Assembly (NCBI GenBank): GCA_963677165.2
Contig: CAXXSX010000002.1
Location: 2,542,001 to 2,606,000 of the forward strand
From: JAFGXT01 sp963677165
GTDB taxonomy: Bacteria > Verrucomicrobiota > Lentisphaeria > Victivallales > SZUA-371
Length of the DNA: 64,000 nt
Direction of reading: 5' to 3'
The notes beneath the pieces are model-generated. The model did no database searches, had not been told where the DNA came from, and worked only from the letters and a program-made list of their open reading frames with translations. Position 1 is the stretch's first letter; every line of letters begins with the position of its first letter. Below are positions 9,978 through 18,799 of the stretch, in pieces. The position numbers and the translations under genes are program-made.

Positions 9978-10409
9978 TTATGATTTACTCTTTTTGAGAA
10001 GTCTTTTCTGTAATATATCTTTCTTGGGAAACTTCATTTTCAGGACATTGTTATAATTTTCTTTCCCTGCCCAATGTTCCATATATTCCCTGTTTTCAAT
10101 TAACTCTTTTCTGCTTATTAAATAAGGGATTAGCTCTTGAGTTTTTGGATGTTCAAATAATTTTTCTAAGAAAGCAACAGTATAAATCGTGAAAATATCA
10201 TCCTTTGCCGATTCTCCCCGTTCCTGGTTTTCACACCAGTCTTTGAACTGTACGACTCGTTTAATGATATCTCCACCATAAATACAGGTATGTTTTGACT
10301 GTAACCAATCTATAATTTCTCGCATCATTGAATAAGGAGAATCTATATCATACTCTTCGATATGAACTTCCGGAAATCTCGCGGATATTTCATCATATAA
10401 CTCTTGCAT
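9978..10409 (-). CDS. Hypothetical soluble protein
   Basis: A start at 10409 is preferred over the longer frame from 10457. It has GGAG five to seven bases upstream and lies just after the stop of the upstream gene (10424), whereas the longer frame would overlap it. This gives 143 mostly helical residues beginning MQELYDEISARFPE and ending in a Lys-rich tail. It is reminiscent of immunity-type or SMI1-neighbour proteins found beside toxins, but no family is assigned. It probably forms an operon with the flanking genes. Confidence 0.6.
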   Translation of the reverse strand: MQELYDEISARFPEVHIEEYDIDSPYSMMREIIDWLQSKHTCIYGGDIIKRVVQFKDWCENQERGESAKDDIFTIYTVAFLEKLFEHPKTQELIPYLISRKELIENREYMEHWAGKENYNNVLKMKFPKKDILQKRLLKKSKS

Positions 10410-10423
10410 GATTACTCCAGATC

Positions 10424-11005
10424 TCAAGCTTCTCCATTGACAGAGAAACTGATGCATTTCTTTAACTCAATGTCATATTCAATCTGAAAAAAACACTCTC
10501 CGCCATCCAGAACCCAAACTATTCTATTTTTCCAATCTTTGGTGAAAAGGTCTTTTTCTCCCCGATATAATAAGAAGTTGCAGAACAGTAGTTTTTTCCC
10601 TTTTTTAATGATCCCCATATATTGGCATCGGTATTCAGGCAACTTTCTTAATATATTTGGATCTTTTTGTTTGATATACTCAATAACGACAGGTTCCGCC
10701 TTTTTGACTATGGATTCAGAAGGGAGCCAGTGAGATTCTGCCAGGAAACATTTATACATTCTCTTTGGATCCATTCGGCAACTGATAATTTTGTTTGGAG
10801 TATTGTTCTTTGCATTAGAAGAATGTTTATCTAGAGAAAGTTGGTTATAAATACAACCGGGGCAGATGAATCCAGCTGCAATTGCAAGACAAGCCAGAGT
10901 TGTCCTTGTCTTTCTTTTCGCATTGATAAATTCAGAAACGATATATGCAACAGGTAATATGAGCCCCATCAGTATTGCAATGATTGAGACTGTTTTAATT
11001 TCCAT
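10424..11005 (-). CDS. Hypothetical membrane-anchored protein
   Basis: The protein has 193 residues. Two hydrophobic helices (about 5-25 and 36-55) are followed by a globular domain of about 130 residues ending in an Ig/NTF2-like beta-rich stretch (FFQIEYDIELKKCISFSV). No family is recognised. A very strong ribosome site AAGGAGGAG lies 10 bases before the ATG. It is the first gene of the three-gene minus-strand set, so its promoter should lie within 11006-11120. Confidence 0.65.
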   Translation of the reverse strand: MEIKTVSIIAILMGLILPVAYIVSEFINAKRKTRTTLACLAIAAGFICPGCIYNQLSLDKHSSNAKNNTPNKIISCRMDPKRMYKCFLAESHWLPSESIVKKAEPVVIEYIKQKDPNILRKLPEYRCQYMGIIKKGKKLLFCNFLLYRGEKDLFTKDWKNRIVWVLDGGECFFQIEYDIELKKCISFSVNGEA

Positions 11006-11120
11006 TAATGATACTCCTCCTTATCAGTTTCCGGGCAGTGTCCACATCTGTGAATTTAAGATAGTGTAATAATTGTGCTATTCAAAGAGATTGGACTAAA
11101 TTCAATTATTTTTTTTATTA

Positions 11121-11199
11121 TCATGAAGACCACGAAGATTTTGAGATGAATGAATCTAAAGATATGAATTTTTATTCCTTCGTGTTCTTCGTGGTTTAA
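11121..11199. repeat. CGAAG-type dispersed repeat, inverted pair
   Basis: CATGAAGACCACGAAGAT at 11121 and CCTTCGTGTTCTTCGTGG near 11178 face each other about 35 bp apart. They can form a long imperfect hairpin between the hypothetical operon and gadB. Confidence 0.6.
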
Positions 11200-11282
11200 A
11201 TAGAATAAATAAAGGCCTAACACGAAAAAGATTGAAAAGCAGTTAACTGTGACTATAATAGTTTAATCAGCATTAAGATTCT

Positions 11283-11430
11283 TTAAATCGCTCAGCGATT
11301 TTGCGGCATCCATTGCGTTAATTTTAGGCAAAACTTGTTTTGACCAAATTAACGCAATTACTTGGCACCGGCACCTTGCCGGACGTGGTCCAGCGCCGGA
11401 ACGTTGGTCGGCAAAGCCGAAAGCATTGGG
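11283..11430. repeat. Structured palindromic repeat cluster left of gadB
   Basis: It contains, in order: hairpin AAATCGC-TCA-GCGATTT; outer stem ATTGCGTTAATTT (11312) pairing with AAATTAACGCAAT (11346) around an inner hairpin CAAAACTTGTTTTG; hairpin CCGGCA-CCT-TGCCGG; and hairpin TCGGC-AAA-GCCGA. The same set appears in reverse order and orientation right of gadB at 12898-13050. The central stems there have different but self-complementary sequence. Confidence 0.75.
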
Positions 11431-11461
11431 GTTAACATCAAAAAATAAGGGAACCGGGAAG

Positions 11462-12850
11462 ATGATTACTACAAAGAACCTTCGTAATATGTCCGACAAT
11501 ATGAAAACTAATTCATCCACTTATGGAAAACGCTGGGTGACTCATGATGTACCGCGTTATACGATTCCGGAAAAGTCGATGGACGCCCGGGCGGCTTATC
11601 AGATCATTCACGACGAAATGAATTTGGATGGCAATCCTTCGCTTAACCTTGCCAGTTTTGTAAGTACCTGGATGGAGCCGGAAGCGGAACAGCTGATCAT
11701 AGAATCCCTCAATAAAAATTATATTGATGAAGACGAATATCCACAGACCAAGCAGATTCATGAACGTGTGATCCACATGATGGCGAACATGTTTCACGCG
11801 CCGGAAGGCGCGGCTGGAACTGCTACAATTGGTTCGTCCGAGGCGATCATGCTGGGACTGTTGGCTCACAAGTGGTCGTGGAAGGAACGTCGCCAGGCGG
11901 CGGGACAGGATTTCTCCAGTCCTAATGTTGTGTTTGGCGCGGACGTACACTCCTGCTGGGAGAAGTTTGCTTTGTATTTTGACGTTGAAATGCGCGTGAT
12001 CCCGATGCGAGCCGGAAAATATACAATCAATGCTGACGATGTGGCAAAATATATCGATGAAAACACGATCGCAGTTGGAGCCGTTCTTGGTACTACCTTT
12101 ACTGGACAGGTTGACGATGTGAAGGGGATCAATGACTATTTATTGAAGGTTAAAGAGGAGAAGGGCTGGGATATTCCGATACACGTTGACGGAGCCAGCG
12201 GCGGATTTGTCGCGCCGTTTGTATTTCCTGACCTGCTGTGCGATTTCCGGCTGGAACGGGTGATGTCCATGAACATTTCCAACCATAAATTCGGGCTGGT
12301 TTATCCGGGCATGGGTACGGTGCTCTTCCGTAGTCAAGATGTGATTCCGGAGAAACTGATTTTCCACATCAATTACCTTGGCGGAGAAATGCCTAACTAC
12401 AGTCTGAACTTCTCCAAAGGGAGTTCGATCATCCTGTCGCAGTACTACAACTTTCTGCGTCTGGGACGTGAAGGCTATGCCGATATCATGAACAATATCA
12501 TGGAAGTGGCCCACTACCTTGAAAACAAGCTGGTGGAAACCGGCAAGTTCGAGTTGTTGACTGATACGAAGTATCTCCCGGTTGCGGCGGTACGGCTTAA
12601 AGATAATTCTAAATATGATGTGTTCAGAGTTTCAGCGGAACTTCGTCGTTTCGGCTGGATCATCCCAGCCTATACCCTACCGCCAGAAGCACAGGAAATC
12701 GCGGTGCTACGTATGGTGGTTAAAGAAAACTTTTCGCTGGATATGGCGGAATCGCTGGTTGCTGACATCAACGAGGTGCTCGAACAACTCGACAACGAGT
12801 CGGTACCGACTGCTTCCAACAACGAAGGAAAAACTCACGGCGTTTGCTAG
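11462..12850 (+). CDS. gadB: Glutamate decarboxylase (PLP-dependent)
   Basis: It decarboxylates L-glutamate to 4-aminobutyrate, consuming a proton, and is usually part of cytoplasmic acid resistance. The protein has about 462 residues from the ATG at 11462. It carries the GadB signatures: NLASFVSTWMEPEAEQL near the N-terminus, the PLP-phosphate region GTATIGSSEAIMLG, the HVDGASGGFVAPF stretch with the cofactor Asp, and the Schiff-base Lys in SNHKFG. The start at 11462 follows AAGGGAACCGGGAAG, and an upstream in-frame ATG (11426) lies in the repeat and is less likely. No glutamate/GABA antiporter lies beside it in this window. The gene is bracketed by an inverted pair of structured repeats. 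Confidence 0.92.
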   Translation: MITTKNLRNMSDNMKTNSSTYGKRWVTHDVPRYTIPEKSMDARAAYQIIHDEMNLDGNPSLNLASFVSTWMEPEAEQLIIESLNKNYIDEDEYPQTKQIHERVIHMMANMFHAPEGAAGTATIGSSEAIMLGLLAHKWSWKERRQAAGQDFSSPNVVFGADVHSCWEKFALYFDVEMRVIPMRAGKYTINADDVAKYIDENTIAVGAVLGTTFTGQVDDVKGINDYLLKVKEEKGWDIPIHVDGASGGFVAPFVFPDLLCDFRLERVMSMNISNHKFGLVYPGMGTVLFRSQDVIPEKLIFHINYLGGEMPNYSLNFSKGSSIILSQYYNFLRLGREGYADIMNNIMEVAHYLENKLVETGKFELLTDTKYLPVAAVRLKDNSKYDVFRVSAELRRFGWIIPAYTLPPEAQEIAVLRMVVKENFSLDMAESLVADINEVLEQLDNESVPTASNNEGKTHGVC

Positions 12851-12897
12851 CCCTCTATCGTTGGGCAGGTTGACAATGCCTTTTATATGCAGGGCGC

Positions 12898-13050
12898 TAT
12901 GTGTTTCGGCTTTGCCGACCAGCGTTCCGTCGTTGGACCACGTCCGGCAAGGTGCCGGAGCCAGATAATGTCGTTTATTTGACTGAAAATTTTTTTCAGT
13001 TTCAAATAAACGACATGGGTGTCGCAAAATCGCTTCGCGATTTAATAAAT
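12898..13050. repeat. Structured palindromic repeat cluster right of gadB (inverted copy)
   Basis: Hairpin TCGGC-TTT-GCCGA, then CCGGCA-AGG-TGCCGG. Next is the long stem ATGTCGTTTATTTGA (12968) with TCAAATAAACGACAT (13002) enclosing CTGAAAA...TTTTCAG, then AAATCGC-TTC-GCGATTT. It mirrors 11283-11430, with conserved flanks and compensatory changes in the long stem. Confidence 0.75.
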
Positions 13051-13075
13051 TTTGTATATAAAACGGAGATCAATC

Positions 13076-13417
13076 ATGTCAAACACATTGTCAGCTCTGC
13101 TCGAAGAAACCGGACAACTTGAACAACAGCTTGATTCCCTTGAAGTCGGAATTGCGTCAATGGAAAAGATGTCCACGCAAAACAGCCTTGAATCTCTTTC
13201 CGAAAAACTGAATATGATCAATCGTTCATCGATAAGTGAAAGTACGCCGTTCTCGAACTCAGGCGGCAACGACAGCACTTCCGGCAACATGAAAAAGATG
13301 TTACGGGAAATGCTGGCCGAACACCGTAAAATCGCCAGTGCGGTAAGTGATCTGAAAGAGGACTTTACCTCGTTCCGCGAATCTGGCCAAGCCAAACAGG
13401 AAGCGGTAACGATTTAA
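13076..13417 (+). CDS. Small coiled-coil protein, unknown function
   Basis: The protein has 113 residues from the ATG at 13076, chosen because CGGAGA precedes it at the right distance (an earlier in-frame ATG at 13052 lacks one). The sequence is almost wholly helical, with heptad-like Leu/Ile spacing at about 3-50 and 75-110 and a Gly/Ser-rich hinge between (SGGNDSTSGN). There is no signal peptide, cysteine or recognised domain. Confidence 0.6.
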   Translation: MSNTLSALLEETGQLEQQLDSLEVGIASMEKMSTQNSLESLSEKLNMINRSSISESTPFSNSGGNDSTSGNMKKMLREMLAEHRKIASAVSDLKEDFTSFRESGQAKQEAVTI

Positions 13418-13449
13418 GTGGTTTGTCACACTTGTTTGCTGCTCAAGAT

Positions 13450-14862
13450 CTACAGCACAAAATCACCGAATGTCAGAACCAGCGGATAACCGTGCAGCGG
13501 AATTGACAACAATTTCTTGTGTCCGTTGTCGTTGTCTTCGATCATGCTTTCGGACAGTTCATAGACTGAACCGTCAAGCAGATCAATCAGCTGAACTTTA
13601 TCCGGCAGGTTTGCGACTTCCAGAGAAACGGTTGACTCGTAGCTGGTAGTTAATAGTTCGGTCGATTTCCAGTAGACAAATGCCGAAGAACCGTCCGAAC
13701 GCTGAAAGCCTCCGCTTAATAACGTTTTTCCGTCATCATCTTTACGCAACAGACGTAGTGAGTCCTGTGGATACATGAAATCAACCGGTAGTTCCGCCAG
13801 CTCAAACTCTTCCCGGAAAATCGCCGCGATTGTCTGAAGCGTACGGTAGGACGGTTTGGGACTGTATTCCCCGGTCGAGATACCGTTTTCATCGAAATCA
13901 GCTCCCAGTACGCCGAAGTAACCGTAATCCAGATAGCTGCTGGTGTCGCCGACTGTACCGTTCAATGCTTCAATCATATCCAGACATGAGAAGTATGACG
14001 CGAATTTTACGTTGTCGAACAGGTCCGCCATCATATGACGAGACAGGAATTTTGCCTGGCGGTTCGGCGTCCAGGCTCCACCTCTGAGTGCTCCGGCACC
14101 GTCGCCGCGAGATTGGCATCCGGTTTCTCCTTGTATTAATTCAATCTTTGGATTGTAGGTTTTGCATAATGCTCGAATGGCGCGGATTCGATTAAAACTG
14201 CTTTCTTCGTCCGGAGAATATGCGTGATAGGTCAACGCGTCCATGACTTCTCCGGCACCGGTAGAGAATACGTCATTGAGCCAGTCAAGCTGACGCAGGC
14301 AGGTGGAACCGCCGATGACTTTTGCTTCCGGGTCTCCCGCTTTAATCGCGACTGCAGTATCTTTGACTAGTTTGCCGTATTCTTTGCCGCTGACACCGGT
14401 TTTCCAACACCAGATACCGTCCGGTTCATTCCAAACTTCATACCAGCTTACTTTTCCGCGATATCGGGCTGTTACAGCCGCAACATAATTGTGCCATGCC
14501 TGCTTTTCTTCTTCAGAAGTTTGCGGCGGACATCCGACTGCGCCGAAGACTTCCGTGGCTTTTTCGTTATAGAGGCCGTTGCCGTAACAAAGGCAGACCC
14601 ATGGTTCCAGGCCGCGTTTAATCAGGTTGTCGACAATGCTGTCGAACCAGGTGAAATCATAAACGCCTTTTTCTTTTTCTGTTCGTGCCCAGCCGGATTG
14701 GATACGAATCCATTTTACACCGAGTTCGGCAACTTTATCATAAGCTTTTTCCGGATCAAACACGCCGCGGTCAAGCTTTTCAAAACCGAGTCCAATTCGC
14801 GATTTTTTTATCTGACTTGAGTGAACCGGTTTGATATCTCCAACTTTTTTTAGACGATCCAT
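13450..14862 (-). CDS. Cytoplasmic glycosidase, GH39-like (clan A)
   Basis: The 470-residue (beta/alpha)8 enzyme has no signal peptide. The acid/base Glu lies in WYEVWNEPDG and the nucleophile Glu in IELIQGETG, the usual strand 4 and strand 7 positions of clan GH-A. The overall pattern (start with RIGLGFEKLDRGVFDPEKAYDKV, later a beta-sandwich tail) is closest to GH39 beta-xylosidase or alpha-L-iduronidase-like proteins. The substrate is unknown. It diverges from an AraC-family gene at 14990 across a 127-bp gap, which probably controls it. An AGGAG lies 12 nt before the ATG. Confidence 0.75.
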   Translation of the reverse strand: MDRLKKVGDIKPVHSSQIKKSRIGLGFEKLDRGVFDPEKAYDKVAELGVKWIRIQSGWARTEKEKGVYDFTWFDSIVDNLIKRGLEPWVCLCYGNGLYNEKATEVFGAVGCPPQTSEEEKQAWHNYVAAVTARYRGKVSWYEVWNEPDGIWCWKTGVSGKEYGKLVKDTAVAIKAGDPEAKVIGGSTCLRQLDWLNDVFSTGAGEVMDALTYHAYSPDEESSFNRIRAIRALCKTYNPKIELIQGETGCQSRGDGAGALRGGAWTPNRQAKFLSRHMMADLFDNVKFASYFSCLDMIEALNGTVGDTSSYLDYGYFGVLGADFDENGISTGEYSPKPSYRTLQTIAAIFREEFELAELPVDFMYPQDSLRLLRKDDDGKTLLSGGFQRSDGSSAFVYWKSTELLTTSYESTVSLEVANLPDKVQLIDLLDGSVYELSESMIEDNDNGHKKLLSIPLHGYPLVLTFGDFVL

Positions 14863-14989
14863 AATGAAACATGCTCCTGTATATGTTAAAAGTGTTTATA
14901 TTTATTATGAGACATGTAGCTGATTTTGGCAAGCATAAAATTGTGCCAATAAGTATTGTATTCATGCCATATTGCTGTATATTGAACTT

Positions 14990-15853
14990 ATGCCGAATGA
15001 AAGTAAAACTACATATGTTGATCTCAGCCATAAACGGGATATTGAGTTTCCGTTTATGTTGAATACTGCTGGGATTATCCAGACTTCAGATTTGGAACAT
15101 TACGATATGAACTACCACACGCTGGAATTTTGTCTGCGTCTTAGTTCAGAAGAAGAAGAAGCGGTTGATGAACTGGGTGGAAAAATATATCGGAACCAGT
15201 TCCCTCATCTATTTATCAAACGTGCCGGGGTTCGACACCGTTACACGATCAACAGTTCACGTCATGCCATTTTTTTGATTTATCCACCAGAGCTGGAGTC
15301 TGCCTTTTCCGCTATCGGAATATCTGTCGAGTCACCTGGTTTTGAATTCAAGCTTACGTCTGAACTGGAAAAACTGCTGGATATTTTTCTTGCGTTGATA
15401 CCGCAATCCCAAAATCGTGGAATAGCGGAGAAATTCGACATGATCAGCTTTCAGATTATTGAAAATATCTTTATGCAGAAATTCCTTCCCAAAGCGAGCG
15501 AAAGCAGTACCGACGATATTATTCGTGAGATTGCGTCATATTTACAGGTGCATTTTGCCGACACGATTGATCTGAATAGTATTTGCCGTAAATTCGGTAT
15601 TTCACGACGAAGTTTCTTCCGTAACTGGTCGCGACTTTATGATCATACGCCTTTACAATATATTCTGGATTTAAAGCTCCGGGAAGCCGAACGTCTGTTG
15701 TTGACCCGCGATATCCGTATCAAAGAAGTTGCGGCTATGCTTGGTTTTGATAATCACTCCTACTTTATACAGGCGTTCCGGCGAACTCACGGCGGAATAA
15801 CTCCAGGAGAGTTTCGCCGCAAATGCAAAGGAAGTCCGGTTTTACCTGACTGA
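14990..15853 (+). CDS. AraC-family transcriptional regulator
   Basis: The protein has 287 residues from ATG 14990 (a TTG at 14972 is an alternative). An N-terminal sensor region is followed by the AraC DNA-binding domain over about 185-280, with LNSICRKFGISRRSFFRNW and IKEVAAMLGFDNHSYFIQAFRR as the two helix-turn-helix motifs. It is divergent from the GH39-like gene and is its probable regulator. Confidence 0.88.
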   Translation: MPNESKTTYVDLSHKRDIEFPFMLNTAGIIQTSDLEHYDMNYHTLEFCLRLSSEEEEAVDELGGKIYRNQFPHLFIKRAGVRHRYTINSSRHAIFLIYPPELESAFSAIGISVESPGFEFKLTSELEKLLDIFLALIPQSQNRGIAEKFDMISFQIIENIFMQKFLPKASESSTDDIIREIASYLQVHFADTIDLNSICRKFGISRRSFFRNWSRLYDHTPLQYILDLKLREAERLLLTRDIRIKEVAAMLGFDNHSYFIQAFRRTHGGITPGEFRRKCKGSPVLPD

Positions 15854-15863
15854 TAAAACCGGA
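15836..15863. terminator. Bidirectional terminator-like hairpin
   Basis: A 10-bp perfect stem TCCGGTTTTA / TAAAACCGGA with a 9-nt loop spans the stop codon of the AraC gene. It lies just before the convergent gene ending at 15874. The A/T ends of the stem could serve both strands. Confidence 0.5.
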
Positions 15864-15873
15864 TTTATGGATT

Positions 15874-18138
15874 CTAATAAGTAATTAGTTCAACGGCATA
15901 GGGTTTAAGTTTCTTTGGAATATCAGCTCCAGTGATGCTTAGCGGACATTTTACTTCTTTGCCGTTGCTGTTAATTAGAGTCAACAACTTTTTATTGCCG
16001 ACTTTATCAATTCTCCAGAATATACCGAGAGATTCGCACTTATCACCCTCATGGGATGATTTTAAAGGCATTTTCATGAAGATTTGAGAATATTTTTCAA
16101 CTTCCTTCGTCAACTTCGGCATTGATTTCCAGGTTTTAAGTCCATTCGGATCTGTTAACAAATGCCAGTCTTTCTGTTCCGGTGTCGCGGTGCAATAGTA
16201 GAAGATTCCATCAACTCTGGCCAGAATAGCCAGGAATGTTTGACAACGCATTTGTTCCGGTGTCGGTACCGTAAGTTTAAACTTGTCAAGCCGATGAAAC
16301 TGCAGGATGGTCCAGCAGGGGATTATTCCGCCGGAGGATCGACGCATTTCTCTGATATATTTAACTACTTTTGCAAAACAGCTTTCGTGCCCTTTCACCA
16401 CATAAGGGTCTGATACCAGAATGTCGCGGCAGCCGCAGTACTGGTCAAAGGCGCTGAGCCACATGTGATTGACCAGAGTAGGATATTTAACCTTATCCTG
16501 TTGAGCATTGTATTTTCGAATCATTTCCGCCGCCACGGCTCCGCGTCCCTCCGGTTCGTCAGATCCGTACCATGCCAGCATATTGGAATATTTTCCGGCA
16601 TAGCGGGAATGCATCTGCGATGAAGCTCCGCTCCAGACGAGATACATTCCAAGTTGTGTGGCTTTCTCAATCGTTTTCATCGCTTTTTGGGCGTATACTG
16701 GCGGACACGCAAGAATAACCGTATTGAATCCAGCTTCTTTGACAAGATCAAGGTCCTTATAGATCTGTTCCGCAGACTGTTCCGGAATTACTTTTCCAGC
16801 GCGTTCATTAGGCCACGGCATCATCATGCCCATTGGAAAAAAGGTTTTTCCGCCAATAATGGGCAAACAATAATCAGTAAAACTGACAGGGGAATCAACT
16901 TTGTCAAATACAGTAGTTTGCGATATTGGCAAACCTTTGAGTGAAACTTTGCAGGAATATTTTCCGACAGGAAGTTTTTTCATTGGGATACGGATGATTG
17001 GGGAATTTGGATTAAGTTTTGACAACTGGTAATCTTTGTGGAAAACTTCCTTATTGTCCTGAACTGATTTCAGCGACAAAGCCATTGTTTTATTCTTGTA
17101 TTGTTTTGCGTATTTTACTTTTAGCCCGCCGTCAAGGCCGGGGTAAACTCTTCCAACTACTGCAAGAATATCAAGCGGAGGTTCTCCTGGAATATTTATT
17201 GCCTGGGAACGCCATTTGACGGTTCCGTCCCGGTCGGAAATCATTAATTGAAATTTTACTGGTAACCGACGTGAAATTAAAATCGCTTCTTTTGTTCCGG
17301 ACGGTTTCAGATTTATTGGTTCGGTGTTGATATATTTATTGTTTGGTCCTGAGACTGACAGTTTGTCTGTGAATTCTTTTTGGGGACCGTATACACTTCC
17401 TTTCAGTCGGCAGATTGGAGCGTGGGCAACCTTCTCGCCCATGGTAATTTTTATTGCCGGCCTTAAATCTGTCGCAACCAGCTTTTCCGGAGAAGTAAGC
17501 TTGAATTCTCCAAAGAATTTTGTCTGATGGAATCCTGTACCAAGATTTGCCCAGACCCTTCTCCCTTGATTTTGACCAATGTTTCTGATTACGTTGCCGT
17601 ATAAAATGGTATTGGCCTGAAATTTGTCAATGTTCAGTTCAGTTGCCGGAATCGCGATATGAAACCGGTTTCCTCCCGCATAGGGCTCAACTTTAATATC
17701 GGCATTGCCGTTCCATGTGGCATCCTTGACTTTTTCATCGTAAATATCACCTTGGAAATTAATGATATAATGAATGTATTCTTTTTGAGGCTGTGCCGCC
17801 AGGAATACTTCCACGGAATCTTCGTCCCAGTATGCTTTGTCGCGTCCGCTTAATAATGGATGAGTTACCGGGCCGCCTTCACAATCGATTGTCAGGTAGA
17901 AGTACTTTTGATCCGTAGCGGCTTTGAAAGAACAATACTTGTCTTTTTCATACTTCTGGCCCATATTGGTTGTGATCCAGGTTGAGGTCTGTTTGGCTAA
18001 AGTTGTTTTTGCGTTGTCGGAAACAGCTACTTCCATTACCGGATTATAAAAATTGATAACCTCTACTGCTCTGGCATTCGACATAAACAGTATACTGCTT
18101 AATATGAATAAAACTGAAATGATTACTGAATTGCGCAT
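15874..18138 (-). CDS. Secreted protein with CBM9-like domain and putative glycosidase barrel
   Basis: The protein has 754 residues with a signal peptide (cut near ARA-VEV). Residues about 30-230 resemble the family 9-type carbohydrate-binding domain seen in bacterial cellulosome and xylanase proteins (WDEDSVEVFL and YIINFQGDIYDEK are typical). A beta-sandwich linker follows to about 430. Residues about 440-690 look like a TIM barrel related to GH42/GH2-like folds (DYCLPIIGGKTFFPMGMMMP, WYGSDEPEGRG with a candidate acid/base Glu). It is the last gene of the minus-strand block that starts at the LacI gene, 6 bp after the discoidin-like gene. Confidence 0.65.
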   Translation of the reverse strand: MRNSVIISVLFILSSILFMSNARAVEVINFYNPVMEVAVSDNAKTTLAKQTSTWITTNMGQKYEKDKYCSFKAATDQKYFYLTIDCEGGPVTHPLLSGRDKAYWDEDSVEVFLAAQPQKEYIHYIINFQGDIYDEKVKDATWNGNADIKVEPYAGGNRFHIAIPATELNIDKFQANTILYGNVIRNIGQNQGRRVWANLGTGFHQTKFFGEFKLTSPEKLVATDLRPAIKITMGEKVAHAPICRLKGSVYGPQKEFTDKLSVSGPNNKYINTEPINLKPSGTKEAILISRRLPVKFQLMISDRDGTVKWRSQAINIPGEPPLDILAVVGRVYPGLDGGLKVKYAKQYKNKTMALSLKSVQDNKEVFHKDYQLSKLNPNSPIIRIPMKKLPVGKYSCKVSLKGLPISQTTVFDKVDSPVSFTDYCLPIIGGKTFFPMGMMMPWPNERAGKVIPEQSAEQIYKDLDLVKEAGFNTVILACPPVYAQKAMKTIEKATQLGMYLVWSGASSQMHSRYAGKYSNMLAWYGSDEPEGRGAVAAEMIRKYNAQQDKVKYPTLVNHMWLSAFDQYCGCRDILVSDPYVVKGHESCFAKVVKYIREMRRSSGGIIPCWTILQFHRLDKFKLTVPTPEQMRCQTFLAILARVDGIFYYCTATPEQKDWHLLTDPNGLKTWKSMPKLTKEVEKYSQIFMKMPLKSSHEGDKCESLGIFWRIDKVGNKKLLTLINSNGKEVKCPLSITGADIPKKLKPYAVELITY

Positions 18139-18144
18139 ATTTTG

Positions 18145-18771
18145 TTATTTCCCCTTATTCGTTTTTCCGAAAATCAGCATTTCGCAAACAACCAGCTGTT
18201 TGCCGTCTCTCGCTGCTTTTTCCGCCCTGATTTTTACATATTTTGCTGTCACTGGATTCAAGGCGATATTCAGCCGCCACAACTTACCATTTTTTTTTGT
18301 TTCTACTTTTACGGCTTTTTTCCCTGATACAGACGCTTTCAAGTCAAATCTTATTCCATCCGTGCTGGCGTAAACCTTCACATTGGAGAGTCGACAATAA
18401 GCCTGACTTTTCCTGAACAATACCGAGACTTCGGAGACCGTACATTCTTTTTTCAGATCGAACAGTGCTTCCGCAATGCATTGTTCCCTGGAAAAGGTAC
18501 TGTTGACTTCTCCCCGGCCGTGTAGAGCACAGCCGTCAGTCATGTCCGGCGAATCTTTTCTGTCAGTCTTGATAATCAAGGGATCGGTTTGATCGGTCCA
18601 GGTATAAGTCACCGAAGAAATCGGTGAATCCTGTTCAATAATCCGGGTTCCTTCTCCTTTTACAAATTTGTTCCCACTGATAATGTCTTCTGCATGAACT
18701 CCTCCGGTTATTGCAATAAGCCCGGCAACTGCAGCAATCTTAAGCGTGTAAAAAACGTGATGTTTCTTCAT
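18145..18771 (-). CDS. Secreted discoidin-like (F5/8 type C-like) protein
   Basis: The protein has 208 residues from ATG 18771, preferred because AGGGAATACC precedes it and a signal peptide follows directly (MKKHHVFYTLKIAAVAGL). The mature part looks like a galactose-binding-fold domain: CTVSEVSVLFRKSQAYCRL, then STDGIRFDLKASV and ALNPVTAKYVKIRAEK, the usual order of discoidin strands. It probably binds a glycan at the cell surface. It sits between the pseudopilin-like gene and the CBM9-like gene, suggesting one export/degradation unit. Confidence 0.65.
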   Translation of the reverse strand: MKKHHVFYTLKIAAVAGLIAITGGVHAEDIISGNKFVKGEGTRIIEQDSPISSVTYTWTDQTDPLIIKTDRKDSPDMTDGCALHGRGEVNSTFSREQCIAEALFDLKKECTVSEVSVLFRKSQAYCRLSNVKVYASTDGIRFDLKASVSGKKAVKVETKKNGKLWRLNIALNPVTAKYVKIRAEKAARDGKQLVVCEMLIFGKTNKGK

Positions 18772-18799
18772 GGTATTCCCTATATAATTATTTTTGTTG

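Noticed and set aside
11263..11520. An 85-residue minus frame overlapping the gadB start
   Set aside because: It is antisense to the repeat cluster and to gadB; the gadB reading is certain.
11283..13050. Integron attC sites
   Set aside because: The stems do not carry the RYYYAAC/GTTRRRY core-site order and no integron integrase is present.
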